The notes under the pieces: generated by a model
Database searches by the model: none
The model's input: only the letters and a program-made list of their open reading frames with translations
What the model was told of the DNA's origin: nothing
In this document: in pieces, positions 28,401 to 36,740 of the stretch
How the letters are laid out: every line of letters begins with the position of its first letter
How positions within the stretch are numbered: position 1 is the first letter of the stretch
Position numbers and translations under genes: made by a program
DNA from: Oscillospiraceae bacterium
GTDB lineage: Bacteria > Bacillota > Clostridia > Oscillospirales > Oscillospiraceae
Reading direction: 5' to 3'
NCBI GenBank assembly: GCA_024698225.1
Contig: JAILRK010000192.1
Coordinates: forward strand, 1-36,740
DNA: 36,740 nucleotides

Positions 28401-31007
28401 ATGGAAAAGCGGCTGGTGATTGGAATCCTTGCCCACGTGGACGCGGGCAAAACCACGCTGAGTGAGGCGTTGCTCTACACCGCGGGGGCACGGCGCACGC
28501 TCGGGCGCGTGGACCACGGGGATGCCTTTCTGGACACGGACGCCATCGAGCGCGAGCGCGGCATCACAATCTTCGGAAAAACCGCGCTGTTTTCCGTAAA
28601 GGATGTTCACATTACACTGGTAGATACACCAGGTCATGTGGACTTCTCCTCCGAGACGGAGCGCACACTCGGCGTGTTGGACTGCGCGATTCTGGTCATC
28701 AGCGGCACCGACGGCGTGCAGAGCCACACGCGCACCCTTGCGCGCCTGCTCGAGCGCTACCGCGTGCCCGTGCTGGTGTTCGTCAACAAGCTCGACCTCG
28801 CGGGCGCGGACCGGGAGCGCCTGCTCGCGGAGCTTTCGGACGCGCTGCCCGGCTGCGTGGACTTTGCCGCGCCGGAGCGCGACGAGAACGCCGCCATGAC
28901 CGACGAGGCGGCGCTGGAGGAGTATCTCACGCGCGGCGCGCTGAGCGACGACACGCTTTGCGCACTGGTTCGCAAGCGCCTGCTCTTCCCCGTGTTCTTC
29001 GGCTCGGCGCTCAAGCTGCAGGGCATTGACGCCTTGCTCGACGCGCTCTCCCGCTTCGCGCCCGCGGCAGTGGACGAGGGTGCATTTGGCGCGCGCGTCT
29101 TCAAAATCAGCCGCGATGCGCAGGGCGCACGCCTGACCTGGCTGCGCGTTACGGGAGGAGCGCTGCGCGCGCGCACGGCAATCCGCTACGCCGTCGGCGG
29201 TGTGAGCTATGAGGAAAAGGCAGACCAGCTCCGTCTCTACTCCGGCGAGCGCTTTGTCCCCGCGGACGAGCTGACGGCGGGCATGGTCGCCGCGGTGACC
29301 GGCTTGACCCACACCCGCCCCGGTCAGGCGCTGGGCGCGGCGCTGCCGACGGAGGAGCCGACGCTTGAACCGGTGCTGACCTATCAGCTCATGCTGCCGG
29401 AGGGCGTCGATGCGCATGCCGCGCTGCCGCGGCTGCGCGAGCTGGAGGACGAGGACCCCATGCTGCACCTCGTCTGGGACGAGCGCCTGCGCGAGCTGCA
29501 CGTCCGATTGATGGGTCCGATTCAGCTGGAGATTCTGCAGCGGCTCATCCATGACCGCTTCGGCTGGGACGTGCGCTTCGGCGCGGGCAGCATCGTCTAC
29601 CGCGAGACCATCGCCGCGCCCGTCATCGGGCGGGGACATTTTGAGCCGTTGCGCCACTATGCGGAGGTGCACCTGCTGCTCTCGCCCCTGCCCCGCGGCA
29701 GCGGCGTCCGCTTTGCCTCGGCGCTGGGCACGGACGCCCTTGCGCTGAACTGGCAGCGCCTCATTGCCACGCACGTGTTCGAGTGCGCGCACCTTGGCAC
29801 GCTGGTCGGCGCACCTGTAACAGATATTTCCTTTACACTCGTTGCGGGGCGTGCCCACCTGAAGCATACGGAGGGCGGCGACTTCCGCCAGGCGACCTAC
29901 CGCGCCATCCGCCAGGGGCTGATGAAGGCAGAGGGCGTGCTGCTCGAGCCGCATTACGACTTTCGCATGGAGCTTCCGCCGGAGTGTCTTGGACGCGCGA
30001 TTGCGGACGTACAGGGCATGGGCGGCGAAACCGACCCGCCGGACACGGCGGGCACGCTGACGCTGCTGACCGGTCACGCGCCGGTGGCGGGGCTGCGGAG
30101 CTACGCCCAGACACTCTCGGTCTACACCCGCGGCGCGGGGCGCCTGTCCTGCGCGCTGCGCGGCTATGAGCCCTGCACCGACGCGCGCGCTGTCATCGAC
30201 GCCGTCGGCTATGACGCGCAGCACGACACGGAGCACCCGGCGGACTCGGTGTTCTGCACGCACGGCGCGGGCGTGACGGTGCCCTGGCAGGAATCGGACG
30301 CGTGGATGCACTGCGAAAGCGCGCTGCAGCCCGACGCCCCGGCGGAGGAGGACCCGCCGGAGCAGACGCGGCATACGGGCAGCGTCCATGCGGATGAGAG
30401 CGAGCTGCAGGCAATCTTCGAGCGGACCTACGGAAAAGTCGAGCGCCACGCCTTTGCGCCGACAAAGCCGCCGGCGCGCCTGCCCCTGAGCGACGCGAAG
30501 TACAGCGTCGCGCTGCGCAACGACCCGGAATACCTGCTGGTGGACGGCTACAACGTCATATTCGCCTGGGAGGAGCTCAAGCGCCTTGCCTCGGTGGATA
30601 TCTCCGACGCGCGCGCCGCGCTCACCGGCGTGCTGTCCAACTATCAGGCGTTTCGGGACAGCCGCGTCATTCTGGTCTTTGACGCGTACAAGGTCAAGGG
30701 CAACCCCGGCTCCGTGGAAACGGTGGACGGCGTGAAGGTCGTCTACACGAAGGAGGCGCAGACCGCCGACGCCTACATCGAGCGTGCGACCTATGAGCTG
30801 CGCAAGGAGCGGCGCGTGCGCGTGGCGACGAGCGACAGCTTGGAGCAGGTGATTATCCTTGGTCACGGGGCAACGCGCATCTCCGCCGCGGCGTTTCACG
30901 CGGAGGTGGAGGCGGCCAACGGCGAGATTGCCGCGCTGGTCGAGCGCTGCAACGAGCGCAACCGGCTGAGCAACCGCCTCGAACACGTTGCGCACATCAG
31001 CGAGTGA
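28401..31007 (+). CDS. TetM/EF-G-like translational GTPase fused to Rae1/YacP NYN endonuclease domain
   Basis: This 868-residue protein combines two ribosome-directed modules. Residues 1 to about 640 follow TetM/EF-G order. The GTPase has G1 AHVDAGKTT (11-19), GIT (54-56), DTPGH (75-79), NKLD (129-132) and GSALK (201-205), and domains II-V follow. These include the TetM-like domain IV/V segment LLEPHYDFRMELPPE and the C-terminal LSCALRGYEPC. A charged linker (about 640-709) leads to an NYN/PIN-type domain (710-850) like B. subtilis Rae1 (YacP), which cleaves mRNA in the ribosomal A site. Its acidic residues are present: D715 (LLVDGYN), D761 (VFDAYK), E785/D790 (YTKEAQTAD) and D812 (ATSDSLEQ). 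The ATG at 28401 follows GGAGG. The likely role is to bind stalled or drug-bound ribosomes and cut mRNA, or to rescue them; tetracycline resistance is not established. Confidence 0.9.
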   Translation: MEKRLVIGILAHVDAGKTTLSEALLYTAGARRTLGRVDHGDAFLDTDAIERERGITIFGKTALFSVKDVHITLVDTPGHVDFSSETERTLGVLDCAILVISGTDGVQSHTRTLARLLERYRVPVLVFVNKLDLAGADRERLLAELSDALPGCVDFAAPERDENAAMTDEAALEEYLTRGALSDDTLCALVRKRLLFPVFFGSALKLQGIDALLDALSRFAPAAVDEGAFGARVFKISRDAQGARLTWLRVTGGALRARTAIRYAVGGVSYEEKADQLRLYSGERFVPADELTAGMVAAVTGLTHTRPGQALGAALPTEEPTLEPVLTYQLMLPEGVDAHAALPRLRELEDEDPMLHLVWDERLRELHVRLMGPIQLEILQRLIHDRFGWDVRFGAGSIVYRETIAAPVIGRGHFEPLRHYAEVHLLLSPLPRGSGVRFASALGTDALALNWQRLIATHVFECAHLGTLVGAPVTDISFTLVAGRAHLKHTEGGDFRQATYRAIRQGLMKAEGVLLEPHYDFRMELPPECLGRAIADVQGMGGETDPPDTAGTLTLLTGHAPVAGLRSYAQTLSVYTRGAGRLSCALRGYEPCTDARAVIDAVGYDAQHDTEHPADSVFCTHGAGVTVPWQESDAWMHCESALQPDAPAEEDPPEQTRHTGSVHADESELQAIFERTYGKVERHAFAPTKPPARLPLSDAKYSVALRNDPEYLLVDGYNVIFAWEELKRLASVDISDARAALTGVLSNYQAFRDSRVILVFDAYKVKGNPGSVETVDGVKVVYTKEAQTADAYIERATYELRKERRVRVATSDSLEQVIILGHGATRISAAAFHAEVEAANGEIAALVERCNERNRLSNRLEHVAHISE

Positions 31008-31041
31008 GCGGCTCTGCGCCGGATTGTTTACACTTTTTTCA

Positions 31042-31069
31042 TTGATTTTATTCCAATCTCTATTATAAT
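31042..31069 (+). promoter_or_regulatory. Promoter of the ABC exporter operon
   Basis: TTGATT (31042-31047) and a perfect TATAAT (31064-31069) are 16 bases apart in an AT-rich gap. AAAGGAGG at 31091-31098 precedes the ATG at 31105. No hairpin terminator for the preceding gene was found. Confidence 0.6.
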
Positions 31070-31104
31070 AATCATTTATACTTTTTCTATAAAGGAGGCT
31101 GCGT

Positions 31105-32841
31105 ATGCTCAAACGACTGGCGCAGTGTGTGCGCGAGTACAAAGCGCCTGCGCTGCTGACGCTGCTGTTCATCGTCGGCGAGGCGGTGATTGAAGCAATC
31201 ATCCCCTTCCTGACCGCGCGGCTGGTCAACGAAATCAAGGGCGGCGTGGACATGGGGGAGCTGCTGCGTCTTGGCGCGGTGCTGGTGCTGCTGGCGCTCT
31301 CGTCCCTTGCCTGCGGCGGTCTGGCAGGCTTCACATCTGCGCGGGCGGCGTCCGGTTTTGCCAAGAATGTCCGCCACGACCTGTTTCACAAGGTGCAGGA
31401 GTTTTCCTTTGAGAACATCGACCGGTTCTCCTCCTCATCGCTCGTCACGCGCATGACCACCGACATCAACAACGTGCAGATGGCGTTTATGATGATGATT
31501 CGCATCGCCGTGCGCTCGCCGTTGATGCTGATTTTCTCCATCGTCATGGCGTACATCATGGGCGGCATGCTGGCGACAAGCTTTGTGGTCATCATCCCCG
31601 TGCTGGTGTGCGGGCTGCTGCTTGTGGCGCGCTACGCCATGCCCGCCTTCCGCGCCGTGTTCCGAAAGTATGACCGGCTGAACGCCTCGATTGAGGAAAA
31701 CGTGCGCGCGATGCGCGTGGTCAAGGGCTTTGCCCGCGAGGCGTACGAGAAGGAGAAGTTCGCCAAGGCGTCCACCGACATCTGCGCGGACTTCACCCGT
31801 GCCGAGCGCATCGTGGCGCTCAACATGCCCTTGATGCAGCTGTGCATCTACGCGAACATGGTGTTCGTGATGATAGTCGGCTCGCGCCTCGTCATCACCT
31901 CGCACGGCACGGTGCTTGAGGTCGGGCAGATTTCCGCCATGCTGACCTACGGCATACAGATTCTGATGTCGCTGATGATGCTCTCGATGATTTACGTCAT
32001 GCTGACCATGTCCACCGAGAGCGCGAAGCGCATTGTAGAGGTGCTGGACGAGACGCCCGCCATCCGCGCCGGCGACGCGCCCGTCACCGAGGTGCGCGAC
32101 GGCTCCATCTCCTTTTCCGACGTGCGCTTCAAGTACTCCGCCGCGGCGGAGCGCAACGCGCTTGACGACGTTGACCTGCAGATTGCAAGCGGCATGACCG
32201 TCGGCATTCTGGGTGGAACGGGCGTCGGCAAATCGACGCTGGTGCAGCTCATCCCCCGCCTGTACGACGCGACGGAGGGCGTCGTCCGCGTCGGCGGCGT
32301 GGACGTGCGCGACTATGACCTCGACGCGCTGCGCAACGCGGTGGCGATGGTGCTGCAGAAAAACGAGCTGTTCTCCGGCACGATAGCCGAGAACCTGCGC
32401 TGGGGCAACCCGGACGCCACGGACGAGGAGCTTACGCAGGCATGCCGCCTTGCGCAGGCGGACGACTTCGTGCGCGCCTTCCCCGACGGCTACCGGACGA
32501 AGATTGAACAGGGCGGCACGAACGTCTCCGGCGGACAGAAGCAGCGCCTGTGCATTGCCCGCGCACTGCTCAAAAAGCCGAAGATTCTGATTCTCGACGA
32601 TTCCACCAGTGCGGTGGATACGCGCACCGACGCATTGATTCGTCAGGGGCTGCGGAGCTATCTTCCCGAGACGACGAAGCTCATCATTGCCCAGCGCGTT
32701 GCCTCCGTGCAGGACGCCGACCTCATCCTTGTGATGGACGGCGGCAGAATCGTCGCCTCCGGCACGCACGAGACGCTGCTGCGCGAGAGCGACATCTACC
32801 GCGAAACCTATGAGCAGCAGACGAAAGGCGGTGAGGAATAA
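31105..32841 (+). CDS. ABC exporter half-transporter with degenerate ATPase site
   Basis: This 578-residue fusion has a six-helix type I exporter membrane domain (about 1-320) and an ATP-binding domain (about 335-578). Walker A is G370-G-T-G-V-G-K-S377, the signature is VSGGQ (474-478), and Walker B ends D498-D499. The second residue of that pair is normally the catalytic glutamate; aspartate here is the mark of the non-canonical partner of heterodimeric exporters such as BmrC/BmrD and TM287/288. The downstream gene overlaps by one base and has a canonical site, so the two form one exporter. The substrate is unknown; drugs, lipids or peptides are all possible. Confidence 0.93.
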   Translation: MLKRLAQCVREYKAPALLTLLFIVGEAVIEAIIPFLTARLVNEIKGGVDMGELLRLGAVLVLLALSSLACGGLAGFTSARAASGFAKNVRHDLFHKVQEFSFENIDRFSSSSLVTRMTTDINNVQMAFMMMIRIAVRSPLMLIFSIVMAYIMGGMLATSFVVIIPVLVCGLLLVARYAMPAFRAVFRKYDRLNASIEENVRAMRVVKGFAREAYEKEKFAKASTDICADFTRAERIVALNMPLMQLCIYANMVFVMIVGSRLVITSHGTVLEVGQISAMLTYGIQILMSLMMLSMIYVMLTMSTESAKRIVEVLDETPAIRAGDAPVTEVRDGSISFSDVRFKYSAAAERNALDDVDLQIASGMTVGILGGTGVGKSTLVQLIPRLYDATEGVVRVGGVDVRDYDLDALRNAVAMVLQKNELFSGTIAENLRWGNPDATDEELTQACRLAQADDFVRAFPDGYRTKIEQGGTNVSGGQKQRLCIARALLKKPKILILDDSTSAVDTRTDALIRQGLRSYLPETTKLIIAQRVASVQDADLILVMDGGRIVASGTHETLLRESDIYRETYEQQTKGGEE

Positions 32842-34781
32842 TGCCGAGAGCGCATCCAAAATACAGCGCCGACACGAAGCTGAACCGGCGCGGACGCCCC
32901 GCGCTCAACTTTGACGCCGTGCGGCGCACGGTGGGGCTGGTGATGCAGTTCTATCCCCGCCTGTTCCCTGCCGTCTGCCTGCTGACGGTGTTCTCCTCGG
33001 CGGTGAGTGCGGTGCCATCCCTGTTTACGCAGAAAATCATCGCCATCATCGCAGCGTGGACGCAAAGCGGCGACTGGGCGGCGGCAAAGGTGCTGATTGT
33101 CTCGCAGCTTACGCCGCTGATTGTGCTCTACGTGCTCTCGATGGTTGCGGTGGTGCTGCAGACGCAGCTCTCCGCCATCCTGACGCAGGGCTTTCTGGAC
33201 AAGCTGCGCCGCCGCCTGTTCGACACCATGCAGGACCTGCCCATCCGCTATTTCGACACCCATCGGCACGGCGACGTCATGAGCCACTACACCAACGACG
33301 TGGATACGCTGCGCGAGCTGGTGAGCCAGTCGATTCCCGCAGTGCTGCGCTCCGGGGCAATTGTCGTGGTGGTGTTCTGCATCATGCTCTGGTACTCCCT
33401 GCCCCTGACCGTCATGATTCTGCTGGGGATGTGCGCCATGATGATGGTCTCCGGCAAGCTCGGCGGCGGCAGCGCAAAATTCTTCATTGCACAGCAGAAG
33501 TCCGTCGCCGCGACGGAGGGCTATATCCAGGAGATGATGGCGGGACAGAAGGTCGTCAAGGTCTTCTGCCACGAGACGGCCGCCGCCAAGGACTTTGACA
33601 AGCTCAACGAGGAGCTGTGCGAGAACGCGCGCCGCGCCCACGCCTACGCCAACACCCTCGGTCCGATTATCATGAACATCGGCAACATCCTCTATGTGCT
33701 CGTTGCCGTGCTGGGCGGCGCGTATCTGCTGGCGGGGCTGCCGAATCCCAGTGTCTCCGGCATGGCGCTGGACATCTCCATTCTCGTCGCCTTTCTGAAC
33801 ATGACCAAGCAGTTCACCGGCAACGTCAACCAGCTCACGCAGCAGGTCAACGCGGTGGTCATGGGCATGGCGGGTGCACAGCGCGTGTTCTCGCTGATGG
33901 ATGAGACGGCGGAGGCGGACAGCGGCTACGTCACGCTTGTCAACGCCGTGTACACGGACGACGGCGCGGTGACCGAGGCGGACCATCACACGGGCCACTG
34001 GGCATGGAAGCACCCCCACGGCGACGGCACGCTGACCTACACCGAGCTGCGCGGCGACGTGCGGCTGGTGAACGTGGACTTTTCCTATGAAGAGGGCAAG
34101 CAGGTGCTCAGCGACGTGAACGTGTATGCCGAGCCCGGCCAGAAGGTCGCCTTTGTCGGTGCAACGGGCGCAGGCAAAACGACCATCACCAATCTCATCA
34201 ACCGCTTCTACGACATTGAGGACGGCAAAATCCGCTACGACGGCATCAACATCAACAAGATTCGCAAGAAGGACCTGCGCCGCTCGCTTGGGCTCGTGCT
34301 GCAGGAGACCAACCTGTTTACCGGCACGGTGATGGACAACATCCGCTACGGCAAGCTGGACGCCTCGGACGAGGAGTGCCGACGCGCGGCGAAGCTCGCG
34401 GGCGCGGACGATTTCATCACACGCCTGCCGCGCGGCTACGAGACGGAGCTCACGAACAACGGCACGAACCTCTCGCAGGGACAGCGCCAGCTCATCGCCA
34501 TCGCTCGCGCCGCCGTTGCCGACCCGCCGGTGATGATTCTCGACGAGGCGACCAGCTCCATCGACACGCGCACCGAGGCGATTGTCCAGCGCGGCATGGA
34601 CAAGCTGATGGAGGGACGCACGGTGTTCGTCATCGCCCACCGGCTCTCCACCGTCATGAACAGCGACGTCATCATGGTGCTGGACCACGGGCGCATCATC
34701 GAGCGCGGCACCCACGATGCGCTCATCGCCCAGCGCGGCACCTACTACCAGCTCTACACGGGCGCGTTTGAGTTGGAATAA
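32841..34781 (+). CDS. ABC exporter half-transporter with canonical ATPase site
   Basis: This 646-residue partner of the preceding gene has an N-terminal cytoplasmic extension (about 30 residues, basic), six membrane helices (about 35-350) and an ATP-binding domain. Walker A is G440-A-T-G-A-G-K-T447, the signature is LSQGQ and Walker B ends D568-E569, so this subunit carries the catalytic glutamate. Between the membrane and ATPase domains is an unusually long polar insert (about 360-410, containing DDGAVTEADHHTGHWAWKH), rich in His and Asp, which is not typical of exporters. The ATG overlaps the upstream stop (TAATG). An inverted repeat without a T tract follows. Confidence 0.93.
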   Translation: MPRAHPKYSADTKLNRRGRPALNFDAVRRTVGLVMQFYPRLFPAVCLLTVFSSAVSAVPSLFTQKIIAIIAAWTQSGDWAAAKVLIVSQLTPLIVLYVLSMVAVVLQTQLSAILTQGFLDKLRRRLFDTMQDLPIRYFDTHRHGDVMSHYTNDVDTLRELVSQSIPAVLRSGAIVVVVFCIMLWYSLPLTVMILLGMCAMMMVSGKLGGGSAKFFIAQQKSVAATEGYIQEMMAGQKVVKVFCHETAAAKDFDKLNEELCENARRAHAYANTLGPIIMNIGNILYVLVAVLGGAYLLAGLPNPSVSGMALDISILVAFLNMTKQFTGNVNQLTQQVNAVVMGMAGAQRVFSLMDETAEADSGYVTLVNAVYTDDGAVTEADHHTGHWAWKHPHGDGTLTYTELRGDVRLVNVDFSYEEGKQVLSDVNVYAEPGQKVAFVGATGAGKTTITNLINRFYDIEDGKIRYDGININKIRKKDLRRSLGLVLQETNLFTGTVMDNIRYGKLDASDEECRRAAKLAGADDFITRLPRGYETELTNNGTNLSQGQRQLIAIARAAVADPPVMILDEATSSIDTRTEAIVQRGMDKLMEGRTVFVIAHRLSTVMNSDVIMVLDHGRIIERGTHDALIAQRGTYYQLYTGAFELE

Positions 34782-34800
34782 CCGGAAGAAAAGGCAATTG

Positions 34801-34832
34801 AGCGGCGCTTCCCTGCATCGGGAAGCGCCGCT
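34801..34832. terminator. Hairpin between convergent ABC exporter and cardiolipin synthase genes
   Basis: AGCGGCGCTTCCC and its exact inverse form a 13-bp stem with a 6-base loop. The T-rich flank is poor on the plus strand and moderate on the minus strand (TTTTC eight bases on). It is probably a bidirectional terminator or mRNA end. Confidence 0.6.
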
Positions 34833-34856
34833 TGAGCGTTAGATTCTGTTTCGAGA

Positions 34857-36410
34857 TTACATCCAAATGGCGAACAGGCGCATCAGCGGCTCCGCCAGGC
34901 GGCGGTACCAATGGCGGTTCTTCCACTCCTCCGGTGTGACGGCGTGGCTCTGCGCGGCAATGGCGTCCTGGTCCTCAAGCACCTGCTCCACAGCGGGGCC
35001 GCCATAGAGCAGAACGCCGCATTCAAAATGCAGTTGAAAGCTGCGGTAGTCCATGTTGACCGAGCCGACCATGGCGACGTCCCGGTCCACCATGACGGTC
35101 TTCTGGTGGAGGAAGCCGGGTGTATAGCGATAAATCTTTACACCGTGCTCCATCAGCTCGCCAAAGTAGCTCTCCGCCACGATGTCAGTGAAGAGATGGT
35201 CGGGAATGTGCGGCAGCATCAACCGCACGTCCACGCCGCCGTCGCCCGCAATGCACAGCGCGTGCATGGTTTCGGTGTCCGGAATGAAGTAGGGCGTGGT
35301 GATGTAGAGAAAGCGCCGTGCGTTGGCGATGAGCTGCAGATACATGTCCTCGGCGGGGTTGTCCGGGTTGTTGAGCGGACCGTCCGTGAACACCTGGCAC
35401 CAGCCCTCGGCGCGCGTGTCGCCGTGCGGGCGGTAGTAGTCCCGCTCGTGGTTCGGCTCACCCGCTAAGAAGCGCCACATGTCGAGGAAGGACGAGGTCA
35501 GCCCCCAGGCGCCATCGCCCTCCAGACGCACGCCGCTGTCCTTCCAGTACCCAAAGCGCGTGATGAGGTTGGCGTATTCATCCGCCACGTTCGCGCCGCC
35601 TGTCCAGGCGTAGTCTCCGTCCACACAGGCGATTTTCCGGTGGTCGCGGTAGTTGAAATAGAGGCGGTTGACGTAGCGGTGCACGGGGTTGAACACGACG
35701 ACCTCCACGCCCGCTGCGCGCAGTGCGTCAATGGTCTCGCCGCGAAAGCGCTTGAGGTTGCCAAAATCGTCGAAGATGACGCGCACCTCGACGCCGGCGC
35801 GTGCACGCGCGCAGAGGACCTCGTTGAGACGGTCCCAAAGCTGACCCTCCGCCAAGATGAAAAACTCCAGGAAGATGAAGCGCTGCGCCTGCTCGCATTT
35901 GGCGAGGATGTCCTCCAGATAGTGTTTTCCCTCCGGGAAGTACTCCGCCTTCGTGTTCTGATGCACCGCGAAACCACGGCGGCGCAGGCTGTTCATCAGC
36001 CGTGCCCAGTCCGGCATGGCGCGCGCAAGCTTGTCGGCGTTGAGCGCGCCGCGCATGCGCACGCTCTCCGGCTCGTCGCACTTTGCCGGCACCTTGCTGC
36101 GCAGGCGGCGCTGCTCGGCGCTGTAGCCCCAGAGCAGGTAGAGCGTCAGCCCGACCACGGGCACGGTGAGAATCAGGATAATCCAGGTGGATTTGTACAT
36201 CGCGTCGCCGCGGCGGTTGTAGATGCTGACGGCGACCGCAAGTCCGGCAATCTCAAGCAGGGCGTAGACAATGGTGGCATACTGCCGGAGCAGGTACGCC
36301 ATCAGCACGGTCAGCGCGATTTGAATCGCAAGCAGCAGCGCCGCAAGCGCGATGCGCAGCGCCGCCGCAATGCGGCGCTCCCCTTTTTGCTGCAAACCAA
36401 ACCGCTTCAT
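34857..36410 (-). CDS. cls: Cardiolipin synthase
   Basis: This 517-residue membrane enzyme of the phospholipase D superfamily joins two phosphatidylglycerols into cardiolipin. Three N-terminal hydrophobic helices (about 16-40, 44-63 and 75-95) are followed by two HKD catalytic motifs: H257-x-K259-x4-D264 (DHRKIACVD) and H435-x-K437-x4-D442 (LHQKTVMVD). Each is followed by a GG/GS-N segment (GGANVADEY and GSVNMDYRS). Length and order match Firmicutes Cls. The ATG at 36410 has AAGGAGGAGC upstream. It lies 52 bases after the nicotinate phosphoribosyltransferase gene on the same strand and may be co-transcribed with it. Confidence 0.95.
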   Translation of the reverse strand: MKRFGLQQKGERRIAAALRIALAALLLAIQIALTVLMAYLLRQYATIVYALLEIAGLAVAVSIYNRRGDAMYKSTWIILILTVPVVGLTLYLLWGYSAEQRRLRSKVPAKCDEPESVRMRGALNADKLARAMPDWARLMNSLRRRGFAVHQNTKAEYFPEGKHYLEDILAKCEQAQRFIFLEFFILAEGQLWDRLNEVLCARARAGVEVRVIFDDFGNLKRFRGETIDALRAAGVEVVVFNPVHRYVNRLYFNYRDHRKIACVDGDYAWTGGANVADEYANLITRFGYWKDSGVRLEGDGAWGLTSSFLDMWRFLAGEPNHERDYYRPHGDTRAEGWCQVFTDGPLNNPDNPAEDMYLQLIANARRFLYITTPYFIPDTETMHALCIAGDGGVDVRLMLPHIPDHLFTDIVAESYFGELMEHGVKIYRYTPGFLHQKTVMVDRDVAMVGSVNMDYRSFQLHFECGVLLYGGPAVEQVLEDQDAIAAQSHAVTPEEWKNRHWYRRLAEPLMRLFAIWM

Positions 36411-36462
36411 CGATGCTCCTCCTTATTCTGCCGGGATGCGTGCTGCCGCCGTGTCCGTGCGT

Positions 36463-36740
36463 TTATCTGCCGCTGGACTGGTGCAGCAGCGTATTGCGTA
36501 TGTCGTAGAGCTTCTGCGACAGGTCGACGGGATAGGTCTGGGGGTTGTCAAACCGCCGGTTCTCCAGCCAGAGCGTGTCCACCTGCTCTTTGCAGTAGGC
36601 GCGGATTTCTTCAATCGTGGGGCGCTGATACACCAGCTTGCCGCCCTGATAGATGGGCACCAGCAGCTCGCGCGCCTCGAAGTTGTAAACCGTTTTGCGC
36701 TTCCAGGTCGCTTCGGGGTCGAAGATTTCGAGGGTGCCGT
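36463..36740 (-). CDS. pncB: Nicotinate phosphoribosyltransferase, C-terminal part (gene cut by window edge)
   Basis: This is the last 91 or so residues of an open frame running out of the window. The C-terminal sequence is characteristic of nicotinate phosphoribosyltransferase: EIFDPEATWKRKTVYNFEARE, then ELLVPIYQGGKLVYQ, EEIRAYCKEQVDTLWLE and YPVDLSQKLYDIRNTLL. The enzyme makes nicotinate mononucleotide from nicotinic acid and PRPP in NAD salvage. Catalytic residues lie upstream of the window. The ATG at 36660 is internal, not the start. Confidence 0.85.
   Translation of the reverse strand, partial: GTLEIFDPEATWKRKTVYNFEARELLVPIYQGGKLVYQRPTIEEIRAYCKEQVDTLWLENRRFDNPQTYPVDLSQKLYDIRNTLLHQSSGR

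Noticed and set aside
28401-30320. Calling the gene a tetracycline-resistance determinant (tetM)
   Set aside because: The GTPase half is TetM-like, but sequence alone does not show drug protection and the C-terminal nuclease domain is absent from TetM, so no resistance call is made.
27561-31364. Very long minus-strand open frame (over 1200 codons) opposite the GGDEF and GTPase-NYN genes
   Set aside because: It is an antisense shadow produced by GC-rich codon bias: composition is His/Arg/Ala/Val-rich, there is no start site, and the plus-strand frames carry complete catalytic motifs.

Overview
The window looks like a chromosomal segment of a GC-rich, Gram-positive anaerobe of the Bacillota, most likely a clostridial gut-type bacterium such as an Oscillospirales member (inference). 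The indicators are a tyrosyl T-box leader, a tandem glycine riboswitch, an FprA flavodiiron protein, the Firmicutes-style dxs-tlyA-nadK-argR-recN cluster, AGGAGG ribosome binding sites, TRAP transport and no outer-membrane genes. No phage, insertion sequence, CRISPR array or tRNA gene was recognised. The intergenic regions are AT-rich and often carry near-consensus promoters and hairpin terminators.

Layout. 1-1900: the C-terminal part of a HAD phosphatase and an fprA gene with its own promoter. 1906-3468 (minus): tyrS behind a complete promoter/T-box/terminator unit. 3465-11414 (minus): one housekeeping operon whose first transcribed element is a large structured RNA recognised as OLE RNA. 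It is followed by oapA (OLE-associated membrane protein), dxs, tlyA, nadK, argR, recN and an unusual membrane M28-peptidase homologue. 11507-16795 (minus): a nitrite-ammonification operon. It encodes a pentaheme NrfA fused to two FMN-binding domains, the ResB/ResC cytochrome c maturation pair, a 2[4Fe-4S] ferredoxin and a NapH-like Fe-S membrane protein. 16857-18597 (minus): a glycine/alanine:cation symporter under a tandem glycine riboswitch. 18621-25653 (minus): an uptake and catabolic operon encoding a shikimate-dehydrogenase-family enzyme, a TRAP transporter (DctQ, DctM, DctP), a xylose-isomerase-like TIM-barrel enzyme and a TPP-dependent enzyme. 25891-28304: a PepSY membrane protein (minus), a small zinc-ribbon protein (plus) and a membrane GGDEF protein (plus). 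28401-31007 (plus): a TetM/EF-G-like translational GTPase fused to a Rae1/YacP-type NYN endonuclease domain. 31042-34781 (plus): a heterodimeric ABC exporter. 34857-36740 (minus): cardiolipin synthase and the 3' end of nicotinate phosphoribosyltransferase.

Four items stand out. (1) The GTPase-NYN fusion joins a ribosome-protection-type factor to an A-site mRNase fold in one polypeptide. (2) The FMN-FMN-NrfA fusion operon lacks NrfH and carries its own haem-attachment genes. (3) The OLE RNA/OapA pair has its own promoter upstream of isoprenoid and DNA-repair genes. (4) The dehydrogenase/TIM-barrel/TPP-enzyme/TRAP set mirrors the logic of inositol catabolism (oxidise, dehydrate, hydrolyse the ring), but with a shikimate-type dehydrogenase. 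All functional statements come from reading motifs and gene order; nothing was searched or computed against databases.
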